From: an uncultured Marivita sp.
Lineage (GTDB): Bacteria; Pseudomonadota; Alphaproteobacteria; Rhodobacterales; Rhodobacteraceae
Assembly (NCBI GenBank): GCA_947503115.1
Contig: CANNCS010000035.1
Span: forward strand, 1-35,673
Reading direction: 5' to 3'
Length of the DNA: 35,673 bases
Shown: positions 22,698 through 31,028 of the stretch, one piece after another
How the letters are laid out: the number at the start of each line of letters is the position of its first letter
Numbering within the stretch: the stretch's first letter is position 1
The notes under the pieces: generated by a model
The model's database searches: none
What the model was told of the DNA's origin: nothing
Seen by the model: the letters and a program-made list of their open reading frames with translations, nothing else
Made by a program: the position numbers and the translations under genes

Positions 22698-23987
22698 TTA
22701 CGCCCGCTTCTCTCCCATCACCCAAGCCCCGGACACCGCCCGGTCGTCCCCCATCATGATTGTCGGGAACACCGCCTCCCAGATATCTGCCGCGCGAGTG
22801 CTGCGTTGGGCGATGGCGGGTGTTGAGCGCAAATCAAGCGTGATGAAATCCGCCTCAGACCCCGGTGCCAGCGTTCCAACCCGATCCGCGATCTGCAAAG
22901 ACCGCGCCGAGCCTTCCGTGGCGAGCCACAGCAACGCCGAGGGATGCAAAGCCACCCCACGCAATTGCGCCACCTCATAGGCCGCCGCCATCGTGCGAAG
23001 CATGGAAAAGGACGACCCACCGCCAGTATCCGTGGCCAACCCGACGCGCTGGCCCTCAGCCACCAGCCCCGCCATGTCGAAGAGCCCCGATCCAATGAAG
23101 GTGTTGGAAGTTGGACAATGCACCAACGCCGCGCCCACCTCGCGCAAGCGGTCGCGCTCGCGGGGTTCGAGATGGATCGCATGGCCGTAAAGGCCGTTTG
23201 CGCCCAAGAGGCCGTGCGTTTCGTAAGTATCCAGATAGTCCCGCGCCTCCGGAAACAAGCCCCGCACCCAAGCGATCTCGTCAGTCTGTTCGCTTAGATG
23301 AGTCTGCATCAGGCAATCGGGATGCTCGGCCCACAAAGCACCCAACGCGGACAATTGCTCCGGCGTCGAGGTCGGCGAGAATCGCGGCGTGATGACGTAA
23401 GAGGCCCTACCCTTCCCGTGCCATCGGTTCAGCAGCGCCTTACTGTCCTCATAGGCCAATTGCGCAGTATCCAGCAGCCCGTCAGGCGCATTGCGGTCCA
23501 TACAGGTCTTGCCGCCCAACACCCGCATCCCACGCGCGTCCGCTGCCATGAAATAGGCGTCCACGCTTTGAGGGTGGATCGTGCAATAGCTGCACATCGT
23601 CGTCGTGCCATGCGACAGCGCCAAATCGAGATATCTCCCGGCGATCTCGGTCGCATATCCTGCATCCCCGAACTGCATCTCTTCGGGGAACGTATAAGTG
23701 TTCAGCCAGTCGATCAGCCGCTTGCCCCAGCTCGCGATCATCGCAGTCTGGGGGTAATGCACATGGGCGTCGATGAAGCCGGGCAGAATCAGCGCCTGCC
23801 CATGATCCTCGACCAACGCTTGCGGGTACTCGCGACGCAGATCATGCGCCGTGCCACGCGCCAGAACGTAACCGTCCCGTATTACGATCCCCCCGTGCGA
23901 GTCGTGATGCGCGACATTCGGCCCAGCAATCGTGGGATCGCCGCTGAACCAGAGCGTCTGGCCAAGGTGAAGCGTGATATCTGACAT
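22698..23987 (-). CDS. guaD: Guanine deaminase
   Basis: A 429-residue zinc amidohydrolase converting guanine to xanthine in purine salvage and breakdown. Zinc ligands are His75 and His77 in GFIDAHVHYPQ, and a later His in YGHAIHLEP. The active-site loops CLMQTHLSEQTDEI, HCPTSNTFIGSGLFD and ATDTGGGSSFSM match the GuaD family closely. Length is normal. The ATG at 23987 gives MSDITLHLGQTLWF, the usual start; AAGAG lies upstream. The gene is divergent from mgtE across 130 bp. Confidence 0.95.
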   Translation of the reverse strand: MSDITLHLGQTLWFSGDPTIAGPNVAHHDSHGGIVIRDGYVLARGTAHDLRREYPQALVEDHGQALILPGFIDAHVHYPQTAMIASWGKRLIDWLNTYTFPEEMQFGDAGYATEIAGRYLDLALSHGTTTMCSYCTIHPQSVDAYFMAADARGMRVLGGKTCMDRNAPDGLLDTAQLAYEDSKALLNRWHGKGRASYVITPRFSPTSTPEQLSALGALWAEHPDCLMQTHLSEQTDEIAWVRGLFPEARDYLDTYETHGLLGANGLYGHAIHLEPRERDRLREVGAALVHCPTSNTFIGSGLFDMAGLVAEGQRVGLATDTGGGSSFSMLRTMAAAYEVAQLRGVALHPSALLWLATEGSARSLQIADRVGTLAPGSEADFITLDLRSTPAIAQRSTRAADIWEAVFPTIMMGDDRAVSGAWVMGEKRA

Positions 23988-24117
23988 GAAATACTCTTTT
24001 CGAAACTGGCTTTGTGAACCTATCTCTAGAAGCGGAGTTGGTAAATCACGCGGACGCTCTGTTTTCTCCCGAGCCGATTGCGTAAAGGTGTGACAAAGCG
24101 CACAGCGAGGGGGCAAG

Positions 24118-25512
24118 ATGAGCGACGACCAAACCATCGAGGCACCCGAGGTCGAAGACACCGAGGACGCCTACAGCCTTGGCCGTAAGGCCGTAGCGCA
24201 AATTCTCTATGCCGTAGACCGGGAAGACCGCGATCAGCTTGTCGAGTTGATGGACCCGTTGCACCCAGCTGACATCGCCGACCTTCTGGAACAGATCAAC
24301 GCCTTCGACCGGATGCGTCTGATCAAACTCTACGACAAGGAATTCGACGGCGACATCCTGTCGGAACTGGACGAATCAATCCGCGAAGAAGTGATCGGCA
24401 TTCTGTCACCGCAGGTGCTGGCCGACGCGGTACGCGAGCTGGACAGCGACGATGTTGTCGATCTTCTCGAAGATTTGGACCAGCCGCAGCAGGACGCGAT
24501 TCTCGACGCGCTGGAAGACAGCGACAGGGTCGCGGTTGAGCAATCCCTGACATTCCCGGAATATTCAGCCGGCCGTCTGATGCAGCGCGAAGTCGTGATG
24601 GCGCCCGAGCATTGGAATGTCGGTGAAGCTATTGATTACCTGCGCAATTCGGACAACCTGCCGGAACAATTCTACCACGTCGTTCTGGTCGACCCACGAC
24701 TCCGCCCAGTCGGCAATGTGACGCTGGGCAAACTGATGGGATCGCGCCGCGAAGTGATGTTGCAATCACTGGTCGAAGACACGTTCCACGTCATCCCGGT
24801 GACGCAGTACGAAGGTGATGTCGCCTACGCGTTCAACCAGTACCACCTGATCTCGGCTCCGGTGGTCGATGAAAACGAACGGCTGGTTGGGGTCATCACC
24901 ATCGACGACGCGATGGCGGTGCTTGACGAAGAGCACGAAGAAGACGTTCTGCGTCTGGCTGGTGTGGACAGCGAAAGCTCGCTTTCAGACCGCGTTCGCG
25001 AAACAACGAAGCGGCGGTTTCCATGGCTCTTGGTCAACCTGATCACGTCGATCCTCGCAAGCCTTGTCATTGCACAGTTTGAAAACGCCATTGCCACCAT
25101 CGTCGCTTTGGCGGTGTTGATGCCCATCGTCGCTTCGATGGGAGGCAATGCCGGAACGCAATCGCTCACCGTCGCGGTGCGGGCGCTAGCCACCAAAGAC
25201 CTGACCGGATCGAACGTCTGGCGGGTGATCCGACGCGAGGTGCTGGTGGGCCTGATCAACGGTGTTGCCTTTGCGGTGATCATGGGGATCGTGGGCTATG
25301 TCTGGTTCGGCTCGCTTGCGCTGGGGGGCGTAATTGCCGCGGCGATGGTGATCAACCTTGTGGTGGCCGGGCTTGCGGGCACGGGTATCCCGATTGTGCT
25401 TGAAAAACTGGGTGTTGACCCGGCGCTAGCTTCAGGCGCGTTTGTGACCACCGTGACCGATGTGGTCGGGTTCTTTGCCTTCCTTGGCCTCGCCGTCGTG
25501 GTTCTGCTGTGA
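24118..25512 (+). CDS. mgtE: Magnesium transporter MgtE
   Basis: A 464-residue magnesium channel. The N-terminal MgtE_N superhelical domain runs about 45-150 (LHPADIADLLEQI, DVVDLLEDLDQPQQ). A pair of CBS domains follows at about 150-275 (ITIDDAMAVLDEEHEED). Five membrane helices begin at about 305, with the pore-lining MGGNAGTQSLTVAVRALA and a final GFFAFLGLAVVVLL. Mg2+ binding to the acidic N and CBS domains closes the channel. No M-box riboswitch was recognised in the 130 bases upstream. The stop overlaps the next start as GTGA. Confidence 0.96.
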   Translation: MSDDQTIEAPEVEDTEDAYSLGRKAVAQILYAVDREDRDQLVELMDPLHPADIADLLEQINAFDRMRLIKLYDKEFDGDILSELDESIREEVIGILSPQVLADAVRELDSDDVVDLLEDLDQPQQDAILDALEDSDRVAVEQSLTFPEYSAGRLMQREVVMAPEHWNVGEAIDYLRNSDNLPEQFYHVVLVDPRLRPVGNVTLGKLMGSRREVMLQSLVEDTFHVIPVTQYEGDVAYAFNQYHLISAPVVDENERLVGVITIDDAMAVLDEEHEEDVLRLAGVDSESSLSDRVRETTKRRFPWLLVNLITSILASLVIAQFENAIATIVALAVLMPIVASMGGNAGTQSLTVAVRALATKDLTGSNVWRVIRREVLVGLINGVAFAVIMGIVGYVWFGSLALGGVIAAAMVINLVVAGLAGTGIPIVLEKLGVDPALASGAFVTTVTDVVGFFAFLGLAVVVLL

Positions 25513-26075
25513 CGTTGGAAGAGCGCAAGGCCGCCGCCCGCAAAGCCGCCTTTGCCCGCCGAAAGGCAGCGCATGAGGTCGGTCATCGGGGCGCTGCTGG
25601 GCATTTGAGCGAAGTGCTCGCGGGCTATCGTGGCGTTCCGGTCTCGGGCTATCTGCCGATCCGCACCGAGATCGACCCCCTGCCCGCCATGTCCGAGGCC
25701 GCAGCACACGGTCTGGTAGGTGTCCCCGTGATCCGCGGTGCGGGACTTCCGCTGGTGTTTTCACAATGGGAGCCCGACTGCACGCTGGTCGATGGCCCTT
25801 TCGGTGCATCGGTACCGGCGGTCGAACGGCTCATCACCCCCGAAGTGTTGATCGTGCCTTTGGTGGCCTTCTCGCGTGCGGGTGGTCGTTTGGGCTATGG
25901 CGGCGGGTTCTATGATCGCACGCTGGAAGGCCTGCGCGCCCAGCGCCCGACACTGGCCATCGGTTTCGCCTATGCCGCGCAGGAAGCAGACGCCCTACCG
26001 CTTGAGCCGACAGACCAACCGCTTGATATGATCGTGACCGAACGGGAGGTTATCGAGATCGTGCGGTCGTCCTGA
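25509..26075 (+). CDS. 5-formyltetrahydrofolate cyclo-ligase
   Basis: A 188-residue enzyme that uses ATP to convert 5-formyl-THF to 5,10-methenyl-THF in folate metabolism. The phosphate/folate signature RLGYGGGFYDRTL is at about 122-134, and the N-terminal basic helix KAAARKAAFARRKA is typical. The start is GTG, overlapping the mgtE stop (GTGA), so it is translationally coupled. No 6S RNA gene, often found beside this gene in other proteobacteria, was recognised here. The 262 bases that follow (26076-26337) are comparatively AT-rich and hold no gene or terminator that I can support. Confidence 0.93.
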   Translation: MTLEERKAAARKAAFARRKAAHEVGHRGAAGHLSEVLAGYRGVPVSGYLPIRTEIDPLPAMSEAAAHGLVGVPVIRGAGLPLVFSQWEPDCTLVDGPFGASVPAVERLITPEVLIVPLVAFSRAGGRLGYGGGFYDRTLEGLRAQRPTLAIGFAYAAQEADALPLEPTDQPLDMIVTEREVIEIVRSS

Positions 26076-26337
26076 CGACGCATGGGTTGCCATGTTGTCT
26101 GTCGCGCGCGATCGCTCGGAAGCTGGGGTCGGCCTTCAGGACCGTCCGTTCCATTACTTCAAGCCCATGGATCACTATGTGCATGGATGCATAAAGGAAT
26201 GTCTAGGACGGGTGCAGGATGGAGTGTCGACGGACATCTAGACATCAGCCGCTCTGCGAGCTTGTACCCAAACAAGGTCTCGTTTTTCAGAGCTTCATCA
26301 ACACTTCCACATTCAACCGGGCCGTACCCACCTAAGA

Positions 26338-26745
26338 TCACTCCGCTCGTGGCCCGTTGTAATCGTCGTCCGCCACATGCTCTTGCCAATCCGCCGTCTT
26401 GCCTTCGACCGCAGTCTGCACGGCGAGATGGGTCATGGCACAATCGGGTGACGCACCGTGCCAGTGTCGTTCTCCGGGTGCGAACCACACCGTATCACCC
26501 GGGCGCAGAACCTGCACCGGCTTGCCTTCTGACCCAGCCAAGCCCAGCCCCGACACGATGTGCAAAGACTGACCTGCCGGGTGCGTGTGCCATGCAGTCC
26601 GTGCGCCGGGCTCGAACGTCACCATCAGGATTTTGACGGCGGACTCATCGTCGCCAGAGACAACCGGGTCCATCCGGACGGTCCCGGTGAAATAATCAGG
26701 GCTTGGCGTTTGCGAAGGTCGATCCCCGGCGCGGTGGATTTTCAT
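26338..26745 (-). CDS. Cupin domain protein
   Basis: A 135-residue single-domain cupin. Cupin motif 1 appears as ARTAWHTHPAGQSLHIVSG (about 49-67) with the metal-binding H-T-H, and motif 2 as RPGDTVWFAPGERHWHGA (about 81-98). Residues TGTVRMDPV near the start match the cupins often paired with carboxymuconolactone decarboxylase-like proteins. The substrate is unknown. It is the last gene of the leftward series from 28.2 kb. Confidence 0.88.
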   Translation of the reverse strand: MKIHRAGDRPSQTPSPDYFTGTVRMDPVVSGDDESAVKILMVTFEPGARTAWHTHPAGQSLHIVSGLGLAGSEGKPVQVLRPGDTVWFAPGERHWHGASPDCAMTHLAVQTAVEGKTADWQEHVADDDYNGPRAE

Positions 26746-26845
26746 GGTGTGCTCCTATTTTTTGCCTGTGTCTGAGATAACGCGGACGAGATGAAGGGAA
26801 AGCAACGAAACCAGCCCAGACACATTCGCGCACCGGGCGAACAGG

Positions 26846-27160
26846 TCACCGATCTGCCGGAGGGATATCACGCAGCAGCAGGCTCAGGTGTTCCACATCT
26901 TCTGCCGTCCAGCGCGAATGCACACGTGTGGTGCTGGCGGGCTGATACCCCAGCCCAAGTGTTTTGCCCGCCCGGTGCGCACCCTTGGGTCGGATCGGGC
27001 GTGGCGTGAACCCGCCTCCGCAGGTGGCACAGACATTGTGAAGAACGGTCTCAACGCAGTGGGCGCAATAGGTACATTCATAGGAACAGATGCACGCGTC
27101 CTCGGCATCAGGCGGCAAATCCTTGTCGCACCATTCGCAATTCGGTCGAAGTTCAAGCAT
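26846..27160 (-). CDS. DUF1272 cysteine-rich protein
   Basis: A 104-residue protein with the DUF1272 start MLELRPNCEWCDKDLPPDA. A dense set of cysteines follows (CICSYECTYCAHC, then CATCGG), likely a two-site zinc ribbon. Function is unknown for the family. The C-terminal 45 residues are extended compared with the minimal 55-60 residue domain. The ATG at 27160 fixes the conserved first residues; an upstream in-frame ATG at 27196 would add a non-conserved tail. Confidence 0.85.
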   Translation of the reverse strand: MLELRPNCEWCDKDLPPDAEDACICSYECTYCAHCVETVLHNVCATCGGGFTPRPIRPKGAHRAGKTLGLGYQPASTTRVHSRWTAEDVEHLSLLLRDIPPADR

Positions 27161-27230
27161 GACAGCCTCGGCAAAAAAGATCGGATACCGGATCAAAACC
27201 TCTATTGCACTTAAACTGCAAGCACCGCGA

Positions 27231-27605
27231 TCAGGCGGCTCCGGTCTTCAACCACGCTTCAGCTTCGTCACGCTCTGTCAGATCAAACGCCTTGATGTCG
27301 AACCCGGGGATCAACGCCCCTTCCACCTCGGCGGCGGTGCGCAGCCACGACGTATCACTCAGAACAGCGCAGCGATCAAAGCGCCCCAACAGGCCGAAAA
27401 GCTTGGGCAAGCGCGCCATCTCGGCCGCAATTGCCCCCAAATCGGGAAAGGCGAAGGACGTGATTGTATAAAGCATCTTGCCGTTGTTCACATCTTGCGA
27501 CTGCTCAAGCAGATCATCGAGCCCCTGAGCCATCTCGTCCGACGAGATCTTGCCGGACAGGTCGATATCAACGCGGTTTTCTTCCGGTTTGGTGATTGTC
27601 AGCAT
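27231..27605 (-). CDS. SpoIIAA-like (STAS-fold) protein
   Basis: A 124-residue SpoIIAA-like protein of the DUF3478 group. It shows the typical opening LTITKPEENRVDIDLSGKIS, the middle TSFAFPDLGAIAAEM, and the C-terminal FDLTERDEAEAWLKTG. GGAGGG before the ATG at 27605 decides the start over the in-frame ATG four codons upstream. The function of these non-sporulating relatives is unknown. Confidence 0.85.
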   Translation of the reverse strand: MLTITKPEENRVDIDLSGKISSDEMAQGLDDLLEQSQDVNNGKMLYTITSFAFPDLGAIAAEMARLPKLFGLLGRFDRCAVLSDTSWLRTAAEVEGALIPGFDIKAFDLTERDEAEAWLKTGAA

Positions 27606-27673
27606 AGCGCCCTCCATTGGCTGGATCTCAAGTCCACACCAAATGGCGTAAATGCGCCATGACTCAAATCAAC

Positions 27674-28183
27674 CTAAGCAAGAAGTCGCTTCATAAAGAC
27701 GGCGGGGAACGAAATACCCGGGCGCAGTTCGATGTCGATCTCTCCCTCCGCAACAAAACCCATGCTTTCGTAAAACGGCACCGCGGTGCGGGTGCTTTGG
27801 CAGTGCAACTGCATCATCCCGCAGGCATGTGCGTGCAGGATGATATGCTCCATCAACCGCCCTCCTATGCCTTCTCGGGTACGGCGGTGATCAGTCACCA
27901 CATGGCGAATATGGCCAATCCCCCGCATCCCCGGTTTGCCACCCGGTGCCTGCATCGTCCACCCCCCTGCGCCGACAATATCCTCGCCATCACAGATGAC
28001 AAAGAATGTTCCCGAAGCAATCAATGCGGGCTGCGCCTTTGAAATCAGCGGCACGGCCGTCACCAGCACCGATGGCGGGTAATCCGGCTTGAGCAAAATC
28101 GGATAGCTTTGCCCGAACAGCCGGTCGAGCGCTTCCGTGTCCGACGGCTCTGCCGGGCGCAGCGTCAGGGTGTCTCCAGTCAT
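27674..28183 (-). CDS. GNAT family N-acetyltransferase
   Basis: A 169-residue acetyltransferase. Motif A is HIRHVVTDHRRTREGIGGRLMEHI (about 92-115), with the acetyl-CoA pyrophosphate loop R-x-x-G-I-G. The C-terminal motif AVPFYESMGF (about 133-142) is standard for GNAT proteins. The substrate is unknown. The ATG at 28183 is preferred over one at 28288 because the family starts with an ITLRPA-like strand, here LTLRPAEPSD. Confidence 0.9.
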   Translation of the reverse strand: MTGDTLTLRPAEPSDTEALDRLFGQSYPILLKPDYPPSVLVTAVPLISKAQPALIASGTFFVICDGEDIVGAGGWTMQAPGGKPGMRGIGHIRHVVTDHRRTREGIGGRLMEHIILHAHACGMMQLHCQSTRTAVPFYESMGFVAEGEIDIELRPGISFPAVFMKRLLA

Positions 28184-28327
28184 CTTGGCCTCCAATGAAG
28201 GTCTCTGTCGGGAACGTAGTACCAGACGTCCATAAGGCCAGATCAGGTCCAGATCAGGGGACAAGGCAAGCTGGTCAAACCGATCCACCGGTGGACGGCA
28301 CCCGATACATCAAAGCCTCACGTGTTA

Positions 28328-29290
28328 TCAGCCCTGATGGGTCAGAATTTGCATCCAGATCGCGGTTTCGTCGTACAGCGTCCATTCCCGGCGTAGCCCA
28401 CGCGGGCCGAATTCGGCGTGGGAAATTCCCATCACATGAACCTCAGCCCCCGAAGGTGCGCCGAATGCACCCCAGCCGTCATGTTTTCCGGTCAATGACC
28501 AACGGATCGCGGCGCGAGGCGGCATGTTAGTCTCTTCCATGCCGATCTGATGGTGAACCTCGAATGTGGCCGACGGAAAGGATGATCGCAGACCAAGCCA
28601 GAATGCACTAACTCCGCCCGTACCATGGACGGTTTGACCGCCGGGATACTCTGCCTGTACGGCGCGGTCATACTGATCGGAGATGACCGAAAACTCCGCC
28701 GCCATGATCCGTGTCAGCAGCGCCGCAAAGGCTTCACCCCATTGGTTGTGGTTGCCGCGGCCCATATAGGGGCCCTGCACATCGATCGAAGGGCGGAACG
28801 GCTGGGTTTCGGGATCAAGCGCCGCGATCCGCGCATGAGCCCAATTCTTCAGATCAAATCCCAACTGCCGGACAATCGCGCCATTGTCGCAGATCAGCCA
28901 TTCGTCACTGATCACATTGGTCTTTGCAAAACACTCGGCCATAACACGCGCCGCGATCTTGCGCCCCGTGGCCGGTCCGAACGGTCCGTCGTTCACATGG
29001 GTCGCCGTTGACAGGATGCGGTGCGACGACAGCATCCCGACCTCCGGCGTGCCTGACCAGATCACATCCTCGCCCAAAAGCTGGCGGTCCGGGAACTCAT
29101 GGCAAGTCGCCATAGTGGCCGCCGTTATCGCCAGATCGCCAAAGCCGATGCCGCCGGGCGTGCGAACAATCACCTCGGGATGGTAATAGTCCTTTATCCG
29201 CGCCCCAAGACCGCGATCCTCCCAGATGTCTTTGGTGACCCCCAAAACATAATCGGGGAAATCCGTGAAACGGTTGTCGAACCCTCTCAT
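28328..29290 (-). CDS. SnoaL-like/NTF2-fold protein (two repeats)
   Basis: A 320-residue protein of two NTF2-like halves. The first (about 10-150) has DIWEDRGLGARIKDYYHPEVIVRTPGG; the second (about 185-315) has QYDRAVQAEYPGG and the SFPSATFEVHHQIGMEE strand pair. It belongs to the SnoaL/ester-cyclase-like superfamily, whose members act on small hydrophobic or carboxylate substrates; the substrate here is unknown. Its ATG overlaps the stop of the broken lacI gene (ATGA), showing it was once translated directly after that regulator. It is in the same leftward unit as the SDR at 29.6-30.3 kb. Confidence 0.8.
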   Translation of the reverse strand: MRGFDNRFTDFPDYVLGVTKDIWEDRGLGARIKDYYHPEVIVRTPGGIGFGDLAITAATMATCHEFPDRQLLGEDVIWSGTPEVGMLSSHRILSTATHVNDGPFGPATGRKIAARVMAECFAKTNVISDEWLICDNGAIVRQLGFDLKNWAHARIAALDPETQPFRPSIDVQGPYMGRGNHNQWGEAFAALLTRIMAAEFSVISDQYDRAVQAEYPGGQTVHGTGGVSAFWLGLRSSFPSATFEVHHQIGMEETNMPPRAAIRWSLTGKHDGWGAFGAPSGAEVHVMGISHAEFGPRGLRREWTLYDETAIWMQILTHQG

Positions 29291-29573
29291 GAGAAGCCTT
29301 CCGGTAGGCGGGCCGATCCACGCAGAATCAGAGGCCCATTGATTTCTGTCACCTCCGCTTGCGCTGATTTGTCTTCGATTTGGTTAATAAGTGCCGTCAC
29401 AGTCGTTTTGACCATGTGCCCGGCAGGCGGCCCGCCTGCCCGCGATTAAACAGCAACACGGGACTCCCCTCCGCCTTGGCCTTGCTCGCGGATGCCACTA
29501 AAAATACGGCTCACCGCCGATGAATTAATCCCGCCCGTACGGCCATATCAAAGGACGTGACCCGCCGCGTCAC
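29287..29573 (-). pseudogene. Remnant of a LacI-family regulator
   Basis: Three minus-strand frames together spell a LacI protein. The GTG at 29573, overlapping the SDR stop as GTGA, opens with TRRVTSFDMAVRAG. A frameshift then gives INSSAVSRIFSG, completing the LacI helix-turn-helix. A second shift gives ASASKAKAEGSPVLLFNRG, where hinge-proximal and central-domain (PVLLFNR) residues are joined with some 100 or more residues missing. A third segment, MVKTTVTALINQIEDK through GPLILRGSARLPEGFS, is the family C-terminus, with its stop overlapping the SnoaL ATG (ATGA). A full gene is about 1 kb; 287 bases remain. The 9-bp palindrome at 29422-29440 lies near a junction. Confidence 0.85.
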
Positions 29574-30328
29574 CCTGCGGTCCAACCTCCATCGACCAAA
29601 AGTGACGTGCCGGTGACCAATGCGCTCGCATCCGAGGCAAGAAACAGGCACGCGCCCATGATGTCCTCGACCTGCCCGACACGCGGCAGTTTGATCTTGC
29701 TGGCGATCCAAGCGCGCTTTTCGGGATCGTCAAAAGTCGGTTTGGTAAGCTCAGTCAGAATAAAGGTCGGACAAATCGTGTTAACCCTGATCTGCTCCGG
29801 GCCCCATTCAATCGCCATCGCCTTGGTCATTCCCTCGACCGCATGTTTCGTTCCACAGTAAACCGCCCGGTCGATACCGCCGACATGCGCCATCTGACTG
29901 CTGATCTGGATGATCGATCCACCACGCCCAAGCATCTGCCGCGCCACCGCCTGTGCCAAAAAATATGCGGCCTTGATATTGATTGCTGCAACAGCATCAA
30001 AATCGTCGGGCGTCGTATCCAGCGCCGGGCTGTGCCGCGCAAGCCCAGCCGAATTCACCAGAATGTCGATGGGCGCCAACGCGGCAATCGCATCCTGCAC
30101 TGCCGCGACATTTGTGACGTCAAGCACCAGCGCCTCTGCGCTCAGACCCTCTTGCGCCATCTCGTCGACCGATGCTTGAACCTGCGCCGCGCCACGCGCT
30201 GCGATGACCACATGCGCCCCGGCCTCGGCCAGCGCCACCGCACAGCCAAGCCCAATCCCGCGCGAACCGCCCGCGACCAACGCACGTTTACCATCAAGCC
30301 GGAAAGAAGGGGTTCTGGGCAACGACAT
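29570..30328 (-). CDS. SDR family oxidoreductase
   Basis: A 252-residue classical short-chain dehydrogenase with NAD(P) loop GGSRGIGLGCA (about 21-31) and NSAG (about 90-93). The catalytic Ser lies in IQISSQMAHVGG, and YCGTK gives the Tyr-xxx-Lys pair at about 152-156. The C-terminus is GTSLLVDGGWTAG. It resembles 2-deoxy-D-gluconate or polyol dehydrogenases in overall pattern; the substrate is unknown. The ATG at 30328 has GGAG upstream. It was coupled to a LacI regulator (now broken) and then the SnoaL-like gene, so all three once formed a self-regulated catabolic unit. Confidence 0.9.
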   Translation of the reverse strand: MSLPRTPSFRLDGKRALVAGGSRGIGLGCAVALAEAGAHVVIAARGAAQVQASVDEMAQEGLSAEALVLDVTNVAAVQDAIAALAPIDILVNSAGLARHSPALDTTPDDFDAVAAINIKAAYFLAQAVARQMLGRGGSIIQISSQMAHVGGIDRAVYCGTKHAVEGMTKAMAIEWGPEQIRVNTICPTFILTELTKPTFDDPEKRAWIASKIKLPRVGQVEDIMGACLFLASDASALVTGTSLLVDGGWTAG

Positions 30329-30405
30329 AAGGACAACTCCAAGATTTTGCAAAGGTGTAAAAAACGCACGCTACTCTGGGCAAAACACACTGTCCAGTTC
30401 ACGTC

Positions 30406-31014
30406 TTATGGATAATAAATCCCTCGAAACGTTGGGAAATCCGCGTAGCGCTGCGCCCGCTGACCATGCGGTTCGGATGGCTCTGCTCCGGCACGAACCA
30501 AAGTTCCCTTCGGCGCAATATAGCTATCGATCCGCCGCTGCGGCTTAGGCCGCCACGCGATGTTGAACGCGCAAAGCTTCGGGAAAAACCACGTTTCGGC
30601 AAACGGGAGATGATCATACAACCACCATGCCAGATCACGCCAATCGCGCCCCTGATCATATTGGTCGGCAAACCACGGGATGACGATGCTCGCCCCCGCC
30701 ACTTCGACATCCGGCAAGTCCCAGATGTGACACTCCAGTGGATAGTCGTTGCGCGCGCAATTCAGCCCATTCTCATTCCCGAACCGGTTGAGATCAGCCG
30801 ACCGAAAGCCCGACCGCACCGCGATCCGGCCAAAGGTCTCCTGCAAAGGATCAAGCAACGTTTCGCAAAACGCGCGCCCCCGCGTGATCGCCAAATCGGG
30901 CTGGTCGGGGATGTTCTGCCGCGCGTGATAGTTCCCGATCTCGGAATAAAGAAACTCGCGCATGTAAAAATGCCGAGACAACCGGACCCGGCCCAGAGTC
31001 TCGAGACTCCACAT
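30406..31014 (-). CDS. Peptidase M15-like conserved protein, catalytic motif atypical
   Basis: A 202-residue cytoplasmic-looking protein. The segments RLSRHFYMREFLYSE (11-25) and RIAVRSGFRSADLN (63-76) match the SHF-x-x-x-EF and SGYRS blocks of M15 D-Ala-D-Ala peptidases. The zinc-binding H-x6-D is not seen: the equivalent stretch is LECHIWDLPD, with His96 and Asp99 too close. The C-terminal W-x-H block also appears altered (FNIAWRP). It may be a non-catalytic or redirected member. A TTG at 31032, overlapping the VOC stop (TTGA), is an alternative start; the ATG at 31014 lacks a strong Shine-Dalgarno. Coupled to the VOC gene. Confidence 0.7.
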   Translation of the reverse strand: MWSLETLGRVRLSRHFYMREFLYSEIGNYHARQNIPDQPDLAITRGRAFCETLLDPLQETFGRIAVRSGFRSADLNRFGNENGLNCARNDYPLECHIWDLPDVEVAGASIVIPWFADQYDQGRDWRDLAWWLYDHLPFAETWFFPKLCAFNIAWRPKPQRRIDSYIAPKGTLVRAGAEPSEPHGQRAQRYADFPTFRGIYYP

Positions 31015-31028
31015 ACTTTTCGGGCGTC

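Noticed and set aside
23988..24117. M-box magnesium riboswitch before mgtE
   Set aside because: Only 130 bases are available, shared with a divergent promoter, and no M-box core or matching helices were found.
26076..26337. 6S RNA beside the folate cyclo-ligase gene, or a gene fragment
   Set aside because: Neither a long bubble-containing hairpin nor a terminator is visible, and no frame shows family motifs.
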